Shown here one piece after another: positions 1 through 6,292 of a DNA stretch of 10,149 bases (position 1 is the first letter of the stretch; each line of letters begins with the position of its first letter). The notes below the pieces were generated by a model that worked only from the letters and a program-made list of their open reading frames with translations, did not search any database and was not told where the DNA came from. A program made the translations under genes and the position numbers. Origin of the DNA: Nitrososphaerota archaeon (GTDB lineage Archaea > Thermoproteota > Nitrososphaeria > Nitrososphaerales > Nitrososphaeraceae); assembly GCA_005877345.1 (NCBI GenBank), contig VBPR01000082.1, positions 1-10,149 of the forward strand, in the 5' to 3' direction.

Positions 1-331
1 TAACAGTAAAACTTGGCGGCAACTTGGACTAGCACTGCTCCTAGTCTGTTCGAAGTCTTCAGGGCGAGATATCTTATAAAGGAATTCTTCAAGATGTATT
101 TACCCAGGTCATAATAATGGCACGACCTTCGTATGGTTCGCCTCGTTGAGAATTGATTTTGACTCAAATTTTTGGACCCACATTTTCATGGGTTTAAGGC
201 TCTGATAACTATGAAAAGAAGAATTTAGGTCCAGTTCTGACGACCTTTGTGGAATTTCACTAGTTATGTCTGGACGTGTGTGGCCCGATAAGACATAATT
301 ATTTGCGTATACATAACTAGGGTGTGAGACT
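1..331. other. Gene-poor leader region with small hairpins
   Basis: No convincing gene lies here. A TATA-like TTATAAA sits at 74-80. Three inverted repeats follow: ACCCA/TGGGT (176-180 with 189-193), AGGTC/GACCT (227-231 with 242-246), and the perfect 8-bp pair TTATGTCT/AGACATAA (264-271 with 291-298), which extends to 10 bp with one G-T pair. A short open stretch at 10-108 (+) reads like natural protein, including SLFEVFRARYLIKEFF, but lacks a good start and ends in two stops. It may be the tail of a decayed gene. A weak TATA-like GTATACAT at 308-315 could serve the remnant starting at 332. Confidence 0.4.
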
Positions 332-532
332 ATGGAACATACTACCGCTTGGTCGTATACCTATAATGGGGTACCACAGATGATAATTAAGGCAATTGAA
401 GTTAATAACACACCATTTCCAGTAGTGAACGAAAACGAAGTTAGTAATTTCCTAGAAAGTAAATTGAATTTACAACTCGCTACAATCGATGGGAAAGGTG
501 ACCCAAACATCCAACCTGTATGGTTCAGTTGA
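332..532 (+). pseudogene. Truncated pyridoxamine 5'-phosphate oxidase-like (FMN-binding split barrel) protein
   Basis: The 66-residue product contains a helix (ENEVSNFLESKLNLQ, about residues 34-48) followed by LATIDGKGDPNIQPVWF (49-65). I recognise this as the first helix and first beta-hairpin of PNPOx-like split-barrel proteins, which usually run to about 130-150 residues and bind FMN or F420. The reading frame stops right after QPVWF, where family members continue into a Tyr/Asp-rich strand, so most of the barrel is missing. The next in-frame residues in the +1 register (VENNIRLIP) faintly resemble the later VENIRxNP segment, which would fit an internal deletion. ATG at 380 (MIIKAIEV...) is an equally good start. 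The stop lies 30 bp from the convergent gene ending at 563. It is probably a non-functional remnant, though expression as a short protein cannot be excluded. Confidence 0.6.
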
Positions 533-562
533 GAATAATATAAGGTTGATACCTTAATTTAT

Positions 563-1087
563 CTACGTTGATATATTAAATTTTAAGTTTCCATCTGTAG
601 TTGGACTAACCATCGCACTAAAGTTAGCAAATACTGGATTTATAGGAATAAAAAAGTCTCCTGCGATTTCAACTGATATTTTATACATGCCTTGTTTACT
701 AAATGGGAATGACGGTAGCATTACTCCATTAATTGAGTGAAATAGCGGTTCCCCATACTTCGTAGACATCTTGTATAATTCAATTCCATCCCTTAGAATA
801 ATAAAATCGCCATCTACATGACGCATTCGACTTTGTTTATCAGCACTATTGTGTAATAAGTTAACCATAAAAAAGCTAGGTTCTCCCTTTCTTGTTAATT
901 CTGGATATTGCAAATTAACTAAATATTTACCGCCAGAAGTTTTACTCGAAATACTCTCAACTTTTGCATTGCTGTCTGAAAAAGGATTTTGAATACCAGA
1001 TAACAAGAGAGAATCCTGGAAGGCCGTAAAATATGTCAGTAGGCCAAACGAGATTATTAATGGTGAGACATAAATTATATTTCTCAT
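563..1087 (-). CDS. Small secreted or membrane-anchored beta-sandwich protein, function unknown
   Basis: The 174-residue protein starts with an uncleaved-looking hydrophobic segment (about 4-23), which predicts export and anchoring at the membrane. The rest alternates short beta strands and resembles an Ig-like or FixH-like fold: KYLVNLQYPELTRKGEPSFF (54-73), a His-Asp motif RHVDGDFIILRDG (89-101), and a closing strand MYKISVEIAGDFFIPINP (134-151). I recall similar secreted proteins with a HVDY-like motif and an FIPI-P ending in ammonia-oxidising archaea, but know no assigned function. The ATG at 1087 has a TATA-like ATAAAATA (complement of 1109-1116) centred 25 bp upstream, which fits a leaderless transcript. 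It is divergent from the propeller gene at 1151 and may share its promoter region. There are no cysteines for metal binding. His90, His117 and several Met are present, but no clear site. Confidence 0.75.
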   Translation of the reverse strand: MRNIIYVSPLIISFGLLTYFTAFQDSLLLSGIQNPFSDSNAKVESISSKTSGGKYLVNLQYPELTRKGEPSFFMVNLLHNSADKQSRMRHVDGDFIILRDGIELYKMSTKYGEPLFHSINGVMLPSFPFSKQGMYKISVEIAGDFFIPINPVFANFSAMVSPTTDGNLKFNIST

Positions 1088-1108
1088 ATCTTTACCTGCC
1101 TAAAGCAT

Positions 1109-1116
1109 TATTTTAT
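1109..1116. promoter_or_regulatory. TATA-like element between divergent secreted-protein genes
   Basis: TATTTTAT reads as a TATA-like box on both strands. On the minus strand it is centred about 25 bp from the ATG at 1087, the expected leaderless spacing. On the plus strand it would place transcription start near 1139, about 12 nt before the GTG at 1151. Assigned by position and composition only. Confidence 0.4.
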
Positions 1117-1150
1117 CCTATGGCGAGTCCAAATCAAAAGACTAAAGTTA

Positions 1151-2884
1151 GTGCTAGACAAGTGCCATTTATCATTGCTATTACAAGTATCAAGTTTCTT
1201 AATCATTATACTTATTCTGAGTTTGATTTACACTTGTTTGCCGACTTCGAACCATCTTTTGGCACAGCAATCACCAACCCAAAATTATGTCACGTATGAA
1301 AAACATAGCAACTTCATAAAAGAATTCAAAACTCCGATTAACGAGAGAGGTTTAAAGGGAGTAGCTACAGACAGTGAACAGAACGTTTGGTTTTATCATG
1401 CGACCTCTAACGGCAGCTTGATTATGAAAATGTCAAAAGAAGGTACTAACTTTACCAAATATACCATTCCCGGTAACACTATTGTGGACAGTGCCATTAT
1501 AAACCTTGCAGGAGGTCAATTACTATTTGATAATGCTAGTAATGTAATTTGGTTTACTGATGCTAGAACGAATTCCCTTGGAAAGTTGGATATAGAAAGC
1601 AGCAAGATAGAATTATTCTCTATTCCAACCAACAATTCTGGAATAATGGGACTTGCTTTTTCACCAGACAAAAAGGTAGTATGGTTTACGGAGATAATAG
1701 GAAATAAGATAGGAAGTCTAGATATCGAATCCAAAAAGATTACCGAATATCCCACGGGAGATAACAGTGGACCTACGTTTCTTACATTTGATAGTAAAGG
1801 TGTTTTGTGGGTTACTCTTTCGTATGCTAACAGCATTTTAAAAGTTGAACCTTGGTTACTCTTTCCTGGAATCAGAAGTAGTGGAATGTATACGATTTCT
1901 TTAGAAAAACCAGATTTTTTCTCCCCATTTGGCATAGTTACCATAAAAGTAAAAGGAATTGAAAAGATTTTTGTCTCTGACCACGGTTCCAGCAGAGTTA
2001 TCGTTGCAAATATAGATTCTGATTTGAAGAATTATACTTCATATTGGACATCGCCTTCACAGGCTCTTCCAATGTCTCTTCCAAGTCAAGTTGTATCAGA
2101 TAAAAATGGAAATATTTTTTTCGTTCAACATGGCGGAAACAAGATAACAAAAATATCATCTGAAAATGGAATAATGACAGAATTTGAAATCCCTACAGGG
2201 CCTCTTGCCACTTCGTTATTCTTGGCAGTATCTCAGGACGAGAAGCGAATTTGGTTTACTGAATGGGCATCAAACAAAATAGCATATCTTGATAATACAT
2301 TGCAGGTGCCGCTCAATATTCTGGTCACAAAGAACGAATCAACTTCTACCAATACAGATATCACACCTATAACTCTGAAGGCAGGTGAGTCTTTTCCTGT
2401 TAATGTAGCATTAACTCTAGACAAGAACATATCTTCTCTAGTATTGCCAAATGATACTGAACTTTCTGTCGTTGGGATGACTGATTCTGGACTTCAAGGA
2501 GTCGGATACACATCAAAACCCCACAGCGTTAACTTGATGGATGTTCCAAAGAGAAATGTAACAATAGACCTTAAAGTAGAAACAGAGAAGGCTATAACCG
2601 GAAACTACACCTTAATGTTAAAGGCATCCTTATTAGAAAAAGACCGACTTGTCTTATCCTTGCTATATCCACAATTGGTAAAGTTAGATGTTCCTACTAA
2701 AGCGTCAGAAATGAATAAGATACAAAATTTTGAACAGTTTCCATCAAAAAATGTTGAATCTTCCAACACATCAGCGTTATTTAGAGACCTCATTAGGATT
2801 GGTGCTATTGCTGTAGCAATAATACTAGTAGGATACCTCCTATACCGTAATATTGGACGGAGAATAAAATTCAAAAAGAGTTAA
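1151..2884 (+). CDS. Membrane-anchored seven-bladed beta-propeller (Vgb/NHL-like) protein
   Basis: This 577-residue protein has an N-terminal hydrophobic export signal (about 8-38, ending LLAQQSP), a beta-propeller (about 60-387), a beta-sandwich-like linker domain (about 388-515) and one C-terminal membrane helix (about 549-565) followed by a basic tail (RNIGRRIKFKKS). The propeller is therefore outside the cell. Seven blades can be counted from the repeated W/F-aromatic strand: VWFYHA (79), IWFTDA (133), VWFTEI (177), LWVTLS (219), IFVSDH (273), IFFVQH (322) and IWFTEW (367), several followed by N-x-I/L-G-x-LD. These resemble streptogramin B lyase (Vgb) and NHL repeats. Family members can be lyases or pure interaction scaffolds, and I see no secure Vgb catalytic residues, so no reaction is claimed. 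The start is GTG; no other ATG, GTG or TTG gives the signal peptide in frame. The gene is followed by an AT-rich gap and the copper-type operator at 2924. Confidence 0.8.
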   Translation: MLDKCHLSLLLQVSSFLIIILILSLIYTCLPTSNHLLAQQSPTQNYVTYEKHSNFIKEFKTPINERGLKGVATDSEQNVWFYHATSNGSLIMKMSKEGTNFTKYTIPGNTIVDSAIINLAGGQLLFDNASNVIWFTDARTNSLGKLDIESSKIELFSIPTNNSGIMGLAFSPDKKVVWFTEIIGNKIGSLDIESKKITEYPTGDNSGPTFLTFDSKGVLWVTLSYANSILKVEPWLLFPGIRSSGMYTISLEKPDFFSPFGIVTIKVKGIEKIFVSDHGSSRVIVANIDSDLKNYTSYWTSPSQALPMSLPSQVVSDKNGNIFFVQHGGNKITKISSENGIMTEFEIPTGPLATSLFLAVSQDEKRIWFTEWASNKIAYLDNTLQVPLNILVTKNESTSTNTDITPITLKAGESFPVNVALTLDKNISSLVLPNDTELSVVGMTDSGLQGVGYTSKPHSVNLMDVPKRNVTIDLKVETEKAITGNYTLMLKASLLEKDRLVLSLLYPQLVKLDVPTKASEMNKIQNFEQFPSKNVESSNTSALFRDLIRIGAIAVAIILVGYLLYRNIGRRIKFKKS

Positions 2885-2923
2885 GGGACAGACAATAAAG
2901 GGCTATTTCCTATTAATATTTAT

Positions 2924-2937
2924 TTTACATTTGTAAA
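2924..2937. promoter_or_regulatory. Putative copper-regulator operator (copy 1)
   Basis: TTTACA-TT-TGTAAA is a perfect 6-bp inverted repeat with a 2-bp spacer. It is identical over 14 bp to the site between the TRASH regulator and copA (4015-4028). A further TGTAAA half-site lies at 2967-2972. It precedes the frameshifted HTHD gene. The distance from its end to the TTG at 2973 is 36 bp, close to the 39 bp between the copA copy and the copA ATG, so promoter geometry appears conserved. A weak TATA candidate, TTTACTAT, lies at 2947-2954. Confidence 0.6.
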
Positions 2938-2972
2938 CTACTATGCTTTACTATTACTATGTGAAATGTAAA

Positions 2973-3092
2973 TTGGTCAATAAAAAAGGAGATAATCGGT
3001 GGTATTTCTCTGTTGGACGAGGAAGAAGAAAGAAAAATCTTGTGATAATTATTCCCATTGTAGCAGCTGTTGTTATTACATTAGTTTTCTGA
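2973..3092 (+). pseudogene. N-terminal membrane-anchor fragment of the HTHD protein (frameshifted)
   Basis: This 39-residue frame encodes a basic stretch (RGRRKK) followed by a classic membrane helix, NLVIIIPIVAAVVITLVF, then hits TGA at 3090-3092. It is the natural N-terminus for the HTHD domain encoded from 3127, but in another frame. One missing T in the run at 3085-3088 would continue it into LSSMSGPLTPSNKW (frame ending near 3130). A second one-base loss between about 3128 and 3136 would join that to DNHVNLSVTYNG. The restored protein would be about 172 residues. The start is uncertain: TTG at 2973 matches copA promoter geometry, while GTG 2961 and ATG 2943 are in frame upstream. An AAGGAG at 2986-2991 precedes GTG 2999, but that frame gives an unnatural Cys/Ser/Tyr-rich stretch instead of the membrane helix. 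Confidence 0.55.
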
Positions 3093-3126
3093 GTTCTATG
3101 TCTGGTCCTCTGACACCTAGTAATAA

Positions 3127-3489
3127 ATGGTCTCAGATAATCATGTTAATCTCAGTGTTACTTACAATGGTCAAGCTTTAACGGTTCCAGAGCATATAGG
3201 AATCGTTCAAATAGGCAAAGCCGACGACCCACCGTTATATGGAGACCATTCCATGGATAAATACGGAATGGAAGGAATGTCACCATTGCATACACATGAT
3301 GCTACTGGAAGTATCCACGTAGAAGCCAACACAAAGAGAGACTTTACATTAGGAGAATTTTTAGATGTATGGAAAGGCTTAGATATTAACGGTAAAACAG
3401 TTCAAGCTTCATTAAACGGGAATTCCATTTCTGACTTTAGAAACATAACCCTAAATGATGGGGATTCAATTAGTTTGAATATTTCATAA
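3127..3489 (+). CDS. HTHD-motif conserved extracytoplasmic domain protein (5' part disrupted)
   Basis: The 120-residue open frame encodes a beta-rich domain: NLSVTYNGQALTVPEHIGI (8-26), a His/Met-rich segment with HSMDKYGMEGMSPLHTHD (41-58) and GSIHVE (61-66), then RDFTLGEFLDVW (71-82), and a ubiquitin-like ending in which GKTVQASLNGNSISDF and LNDGDSISLNIS close the fold. I recall secreted proteins of ammonia-oxidising archaea with the same PANIGI / HTHD / IHVES / FTLGxFFDVW signature, usually anchored by an N-terminal helix. No function is established to my knowledge. Four His (41, 55, 57, 64) and three Met (43, 48, 51) cluster within 24 residues, the sort of ligand set used for extracytoplasmic Cu. 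Three tandem stops (TAG TAA TAA, 3118-3126) directly precede this ATG, so it is probably not the native start. The membrane anchor lies upstream out of frame. The operator at 2924 and the neighbouring copA system suggest a copper role (inference). Confidence 0.65.
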   Translation: MVSDNHVNLSVTYNGQALTVPEHIGIVQIGKADDPPLYGDHSMDKYGMEGMSPLHTHDATGSIHVEANTKRDFTLGEFLDVWKGLDINGKTVQASLNGNSISDFRNITLNDGDSISLNIS

Positions 3490-3541
3490 GTAAATGTGCT
3501 GAACCTATATTTTTGTAATATTTCTTAATCACAAGATTGAG

Positions 3542-3988
3542 TTATTGATTTAGAGACGCTGCCCTCTTTTCTAACGCCTCTATTCTAGCACCATATTTTT
3601 TCTTATATTCTGATTTACAAGAGCTACAACAGAAGAATCGCTCGTAATTTGCAAATTTTAGCACATGAGGATTACCGGCTACTGAACCTTGGCAGAAGTC
3701 ACAATTCAGCATTATTTTTACCCCTTTCCTTATTTTCTTTTGAAATTGTTTTTGGTCAACAGCTTGCAATTCTGATATAGAAATATTCTTTTCAATTTTT
3801 TGCAAGTCAACGATTGGTGTAACTGATTTAATGAACCCTACATTCACCAGCCTTTGAAATCTTGCCTTGACAGTGGGAGTTGTAATTCCTGTTTCGCGCG
3901 AAATCTGACGAAAAGACTTGCGGCCATCGTTGAAAAGCGACTTCATTATAGAAACGTCATATTCATCCAATTTAATAGGCAACACCAT
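3542..3988 (-). CDS. copT: Lrp/AsnC-type HTH transcriptional regulator with C-terminal TRASH metal-sensing domain
   Basis: This 148-residue DNA-binding protein has an Lrp-like winged HTH (about 6-60: LDEYDVSIMKSLFNDGRKSF, then ISRETGITTPTVKARFQRL and the wing GFIKSVTPIVD). A charged linker leads to a TRASH domain (about 93-131) with C99-x20-C120-x3-C124, extended by C96 (a CxxC) and C121. The usual Lrp RAM effector domain is absent. This arrangement matches the archaeal copper-responsive regulators (CopT/CopR) described in Sulfolobales; the symbol is given by analogy. TRASH cysteines are expected to bind Cu and alter DNA binding. It is divergent from copA, with an 18-bp palindrome between them, so autoregulation plus control of copA is likely. 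ATG 3988 is only 20 bp from the TATA centre; the in-frame GTG 3985 or TTG 3982 would fit leaderless spacing better. It converges on the HTHD gene. Confidence 0.85.
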   Translation of the reverse strand: MVLPIKLDEYDVSIMKSLFNDGRKSFRQISRETGITTPTVKARFQRLVNVGFIKSVTPIVDLQKIEKNISISELQAVDQKQFQKKIRKGVKIMLNCDFCQGSVAGNPHVLKFANYERFFCCSSCKSEYKKKYGARIEALEKRAASLNQ

Positions 3989-4004
3989 AAAAAGGGGCGG
4001 AGAA

Positions 4005-4012
4005 TTATATTT
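4005..4012 (-). promoter_or_regulatory. TATA box for the TRASH regulator
   Basis: The complement reads AAATATAA, centred 20-27 bp from the candidate starts ATG 3988, GTG 3985 and TTG 3982. The palindrome at 4013-4030 abuts its upstream edge and covers the BRE position, so bound regulator would be expected to block TFB/TBP here (autorepression, inference). Confidence 0.5.
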
Positions 4013-4030
4013 ACTTTACATTTGTAAAGT
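4013..4030. promoter_or_regulatory. Putative copper-regulator operator (copy 2), copT-copA intergenic
   Basis: ACTTTACA-TT-TGTAAAGT is a perfect 8-bp inverted repeat with a 2-bp spacer. The inner 14 bp are identical to 2924-2937. It lies between two TTATATTT octamers (4005-4012 and 4038-4045) that form the TATA boxes of the two divergent genes. For copA it sits just upstream of the BRE, a position compatible with activation. For the regulator it overlaps the BRE. Confidence 0.65.
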
Positions 4031-4037
4031 CCTATTG

Positions 4038-4045
4038 TTATATTT
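4038..4045 (+). promoter_or_regulatory. TATA box for copA
   Basis: TTATATTT is centred 25-26 bp before the copA ATG at 4067, the spacing expected for a leaderless archaeal mRNA. No Shine-Dalgarno sequence lies between the two. Confidence 0.6.
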
Positions 4046-4066
4046 GTGGTAGTTTAGTAATATGGT

Positions 4067-6292
4067 ATGGCAAAAGACCCTGTATGCGGTATGTTTGTAG
4101 AAGAAAAACCTGAATCGATTAGGTACAAAAAGGATGGTAAGGAATATTTCTTCTGCAGTACCCAATGTTTAAATGAGTTTAGAGAACCAGAGAAAGAACT
4201 CAAGAAATTAAAAATCCATGTAGCGGTAAGCATTGTTCTAACGATACCTATTATATTTCTCAGTTTGCCACACATGTTACCAGCATCATTCGGACACATC
4301 CTTCCAATGGACTTGATGCATTACTCGAGTTACATAATGTTTGCATTAGCTACCCCACTGCAATTTTGGGTTGGATGGAGATTTTACAAAGGATTTTGGG
4401 ATGGCATTAGAGCAAGAGCTTCAAATATGGATACACTTATCGCAATTGGAACTTCGGCTGCTTATTTGTATAGCGCAGCAGTAACGATTGCTCCAGAATT
4501 CTTTCCTTTTAAGTCGGTATATTTTGAAACGGCTGCCGTAATTATTACTTTGATACTTATAGGAAGATTACTTGAAACAAGAACAAAAGAGAAAGCTTCC
4601 GACGCCGTAAGGAAATTACTTGACTTGCAACCGCGTACAGCAAAGGTATTGCGTCCAACAAATAATCCCTCCGGACAAATCCTCGAAGAAGAAACTGAGA
4701 TTCCTATTGAGGAAATAAAAGAAGAAGATGTATTGATAGTCAGACCCGGGGAGAGTATTCCTACCGATGGAATAATAGTAGAGGGTGCTTCCGCATTGGA
4801 CGAATCTGCAATTACGGGGGAGAGTATTCCTGTTGACAAATCCAAATCAGATGAGGTTATTGGGGCAACTATGAACAAGACAGGGTTACTAAAAATTAAA
4901 GCTTCAAAAGTTGGGCAAGACACTGTACTCTCACAGATAGTAAAGCTTGTGGAAGAAGCTCGAACCGGTAAAGCTCAAATGCAAAGAATGGTCGACCAGG
5001 TTGCAAAATATTTTGTTCCTGCGATAGTAATTACTGCTATAGGTGTAGGTCTGGGGTGGTATTTTGTGGCCAATATAGGATTCACATATAGCCTTCTGGC
5101 TTTCGTTTCTGTAATGATTATTGCTTGTCCTTGTGCATTAGGAATCGCAACACCTGCTGCATTAATGATGGGTTCTGGAAAGGCTGCTGAACATGGAATA
5201 TTATTCAAGGGTGGAGAATATCTCGAAATTGCAAGTAAAGTACAAACCATAGTATTTGACAAAACTGGAACATTAACGGAGGGGAAACCATCTGTTACCG
5301 ACGTCTATGATATCTCTGAAATTCGAATTGGAGAAAAGGAGCTTCTAAGATTGGCAGCCATTGCAGAGGCAGGCTCAGAGCATCCGTTGGGCCAGGCGAT
5401 TGTAGGCAAAGCCAAAGAAGATAATGTGATTCCAAATCCAGAGATATCAGAAGCCGTTTCAGGTCACGGGATAAGAGCAAAGTATCAAGACCATGTAATA
5501 TTGGTAGGAACTAGAAAGCTCATGATTGATAATAAAATTTCAATTCCTGAAAGAGTTGAATCAAAGTTAAGCGAGCTTGAAAAGATGGGTAAGACTGCCG
5601 TCTTGGTGGCAATAGACTCAAAGCTTTCGGGAATTTTAGCCCTTGCTGATACAATAAAAGAGACTGCTAAGAAAGCTTTAGACGCCTTAAAATCAAAGGG
5701 CAAAGAAGTCATTATGCTTACAGGAGACAATGAAAGAACCGCCAAGCACATTGCAGCTCAGCTGGGCATCAAAAGAGTTATCGCTCAAGTTCTACCCCAA
5801 CAAAAAGAGGAAGTAATCTCAAGGCTGAAGTCTGAGGGAAAAATAGTAGCTATGGTAGGAGATGGAATTAATGATGCACCAGCATTAGCAAGAGCAGACT
5901 TGGGAATTGCAATAGGGTCAGGAACGGATGTTGCAAAGGAAACTGGTGGAATTATACTAATAAAAGGTGACGTTAGAGATGTATCCATAGCACTTGAATT
6001 AGGGAGGAAAACGGTTTCCAAGATTAAGCAGAATCTTTTCTGGGCCTTTGCATACAATACGGGATTGATACCAATTGCTGGTGGAGCTCTAGTTCCATTG
6101 CTTGGAGTAGAAATATTTGGATGGTTACCAATGTTGGCAGCAGTTGCAATGGCTATGAGCTCTGTAACTGTGGTAGGTAACTCCTTACTGTTGGGAAGAT
6201 ACAAACCAAAACTTCCAGTTACAAAAGCAGAGCTTAAAACTTACACTCAAGAAGACACTTACAAGGTAATTTCAAAAACCTCTATCGCCTAA
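4067..6292 (+). CDS. copA: Cu+-exporting P1B-type ATPase with N-terminal YHS/TRASH-like domain
   Basis: The 741-residue protein pumps Cu+ (possibly Ag+) out of the cytoplasm using ATP. In place of N-terminal HMA domains it starts with a YHS/TRASH-like module, DPVCGM...YFFCSTQC (C7-x22-C30-x3-C34). Eight membrane helices can be placed: about 50-71, 83-109, 121-141, 150-170, 316-334, 341-363, 655-677 and 687-709. The core motifs are all present: TGES (250-253, actuator), the ion-site CPC (354-356), the phosphorylated D398 in DKTGT, the P1B SEHP (437-440), TGDN (552-555) and GDGIND (598-603). Late-helix AYN (662-664) and MAMSS (695-699) fit the Cu+ subclass. The length is normal. MAKDPVCGM is the standard start of such proteins and is leaderless by TATA spacing; the ATG at 4062 is out of frame. 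The gene is divergent from its TRASH regulator, and the 3' end overlaps the convergent HMA chaperone by 21 bp. Confidence 0.95.
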   Translation: MAKDPVCGMFVEEKPESIRYKKDGKEYFFCSTQCLNEFREPEKELKKLKIHVAVSIVLTIPIIFLSLPHMLPASFGHILPMDLMHYSSYIMFALATPLQFWVGWRFYKGFWDGIRARASNMDTLIAIGTSAAYLYSAAVTIAPEFFPFKSVYFETAAVIITLILIGRLLETRTKEKASDAVRKLLDLQPRTAKVLRPTNNPSGQILEEETEIPIEEIKEEDVLIVRPGESIPTDGIIVEGASALDESAITGESIPVDKSKSDEVIGATMNKTGLLKIKASKVGQDTVLSQIVKLVEEARTGKAQMQRMVDQVAKYFVPAIVITAIGVGLGWYFVANIGFTYSLLAFVSVMIIACPCALGIATPAALMMGSGKAAEHGILFKGGEYLEIASKVQTIVFDKTGTLTEGKPSVTDVYDISEIRIGEKELLRLAAIAEAGSEHPLGQAIVGKAKEDNVIPNPEISEAVSGHGIRAKYQDHVILVGTRKLMIDNKISIPERVESKLSELEKMGKTAVLVAIDSKLSGILALADTIKETAKKALDALKSKGKEVIMLTGDNERTAKHIAAQLGIKRVIAQVLPQQKEEVISRLKSEGKIVAMVGDGINDAPALARADLGIAIGSGTDVAKETGGIILIKGDVRDVSIALELGRKTVSKIKQNLFWAFAYNTGLIPIAGGALVPLLGVEIFGWLPMLAAVAMAMSSVTVVGNSLLLGRYKPKLPVTKAELKTYTQEDTYKVISKTSIA

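Noticed and set aside
45..58. GTTCGAA resembling a tRNA T-loop
   Set aside because: The flanking bases do not form a 5-bp T-stem, and no acceptor or anticodon arm can be placed around it.
10..108. Short frame reading SLFEVFRARYLIKEFF
   Set aside because: It looks protein-like but is only about 30 codons, bounded by stops, with no good start or recognised family. It is noted as a possible gene relic only.
1228..1241. TTTACACTTGTTTG as a third copper operator
   Set aside because: It matches only one arm and lies within the coding sequence of the propeller gene.
1033..1299. Plus-strand frame containing MASPNQKTKVSARQ from ATG 1120
   Set aside because: It ends at 1299 without a recognisable domain and overlaps the propeller signal peptide. 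The GTG 1151 frame gives the export signal joined directly to the propeller.
2999..3181. Frame from GTG 2999 preceded by an AAGGAG (2986-2991)
   Set aside because: The product is an unlikely Cys/Ser/Tyr-rich stretch, while another frame over the same bases encodes a clean membrane helix. Only its later part (LSSMSGPLTPSNKW) looks natural, which fits a frameshift.
4462..6204. Minus-strand open frames opposite copA
   Set aside because: They lie antisense to a complete, motif-rich ATPase and have the low-complexity Ser/Ile composition of shadow frames.
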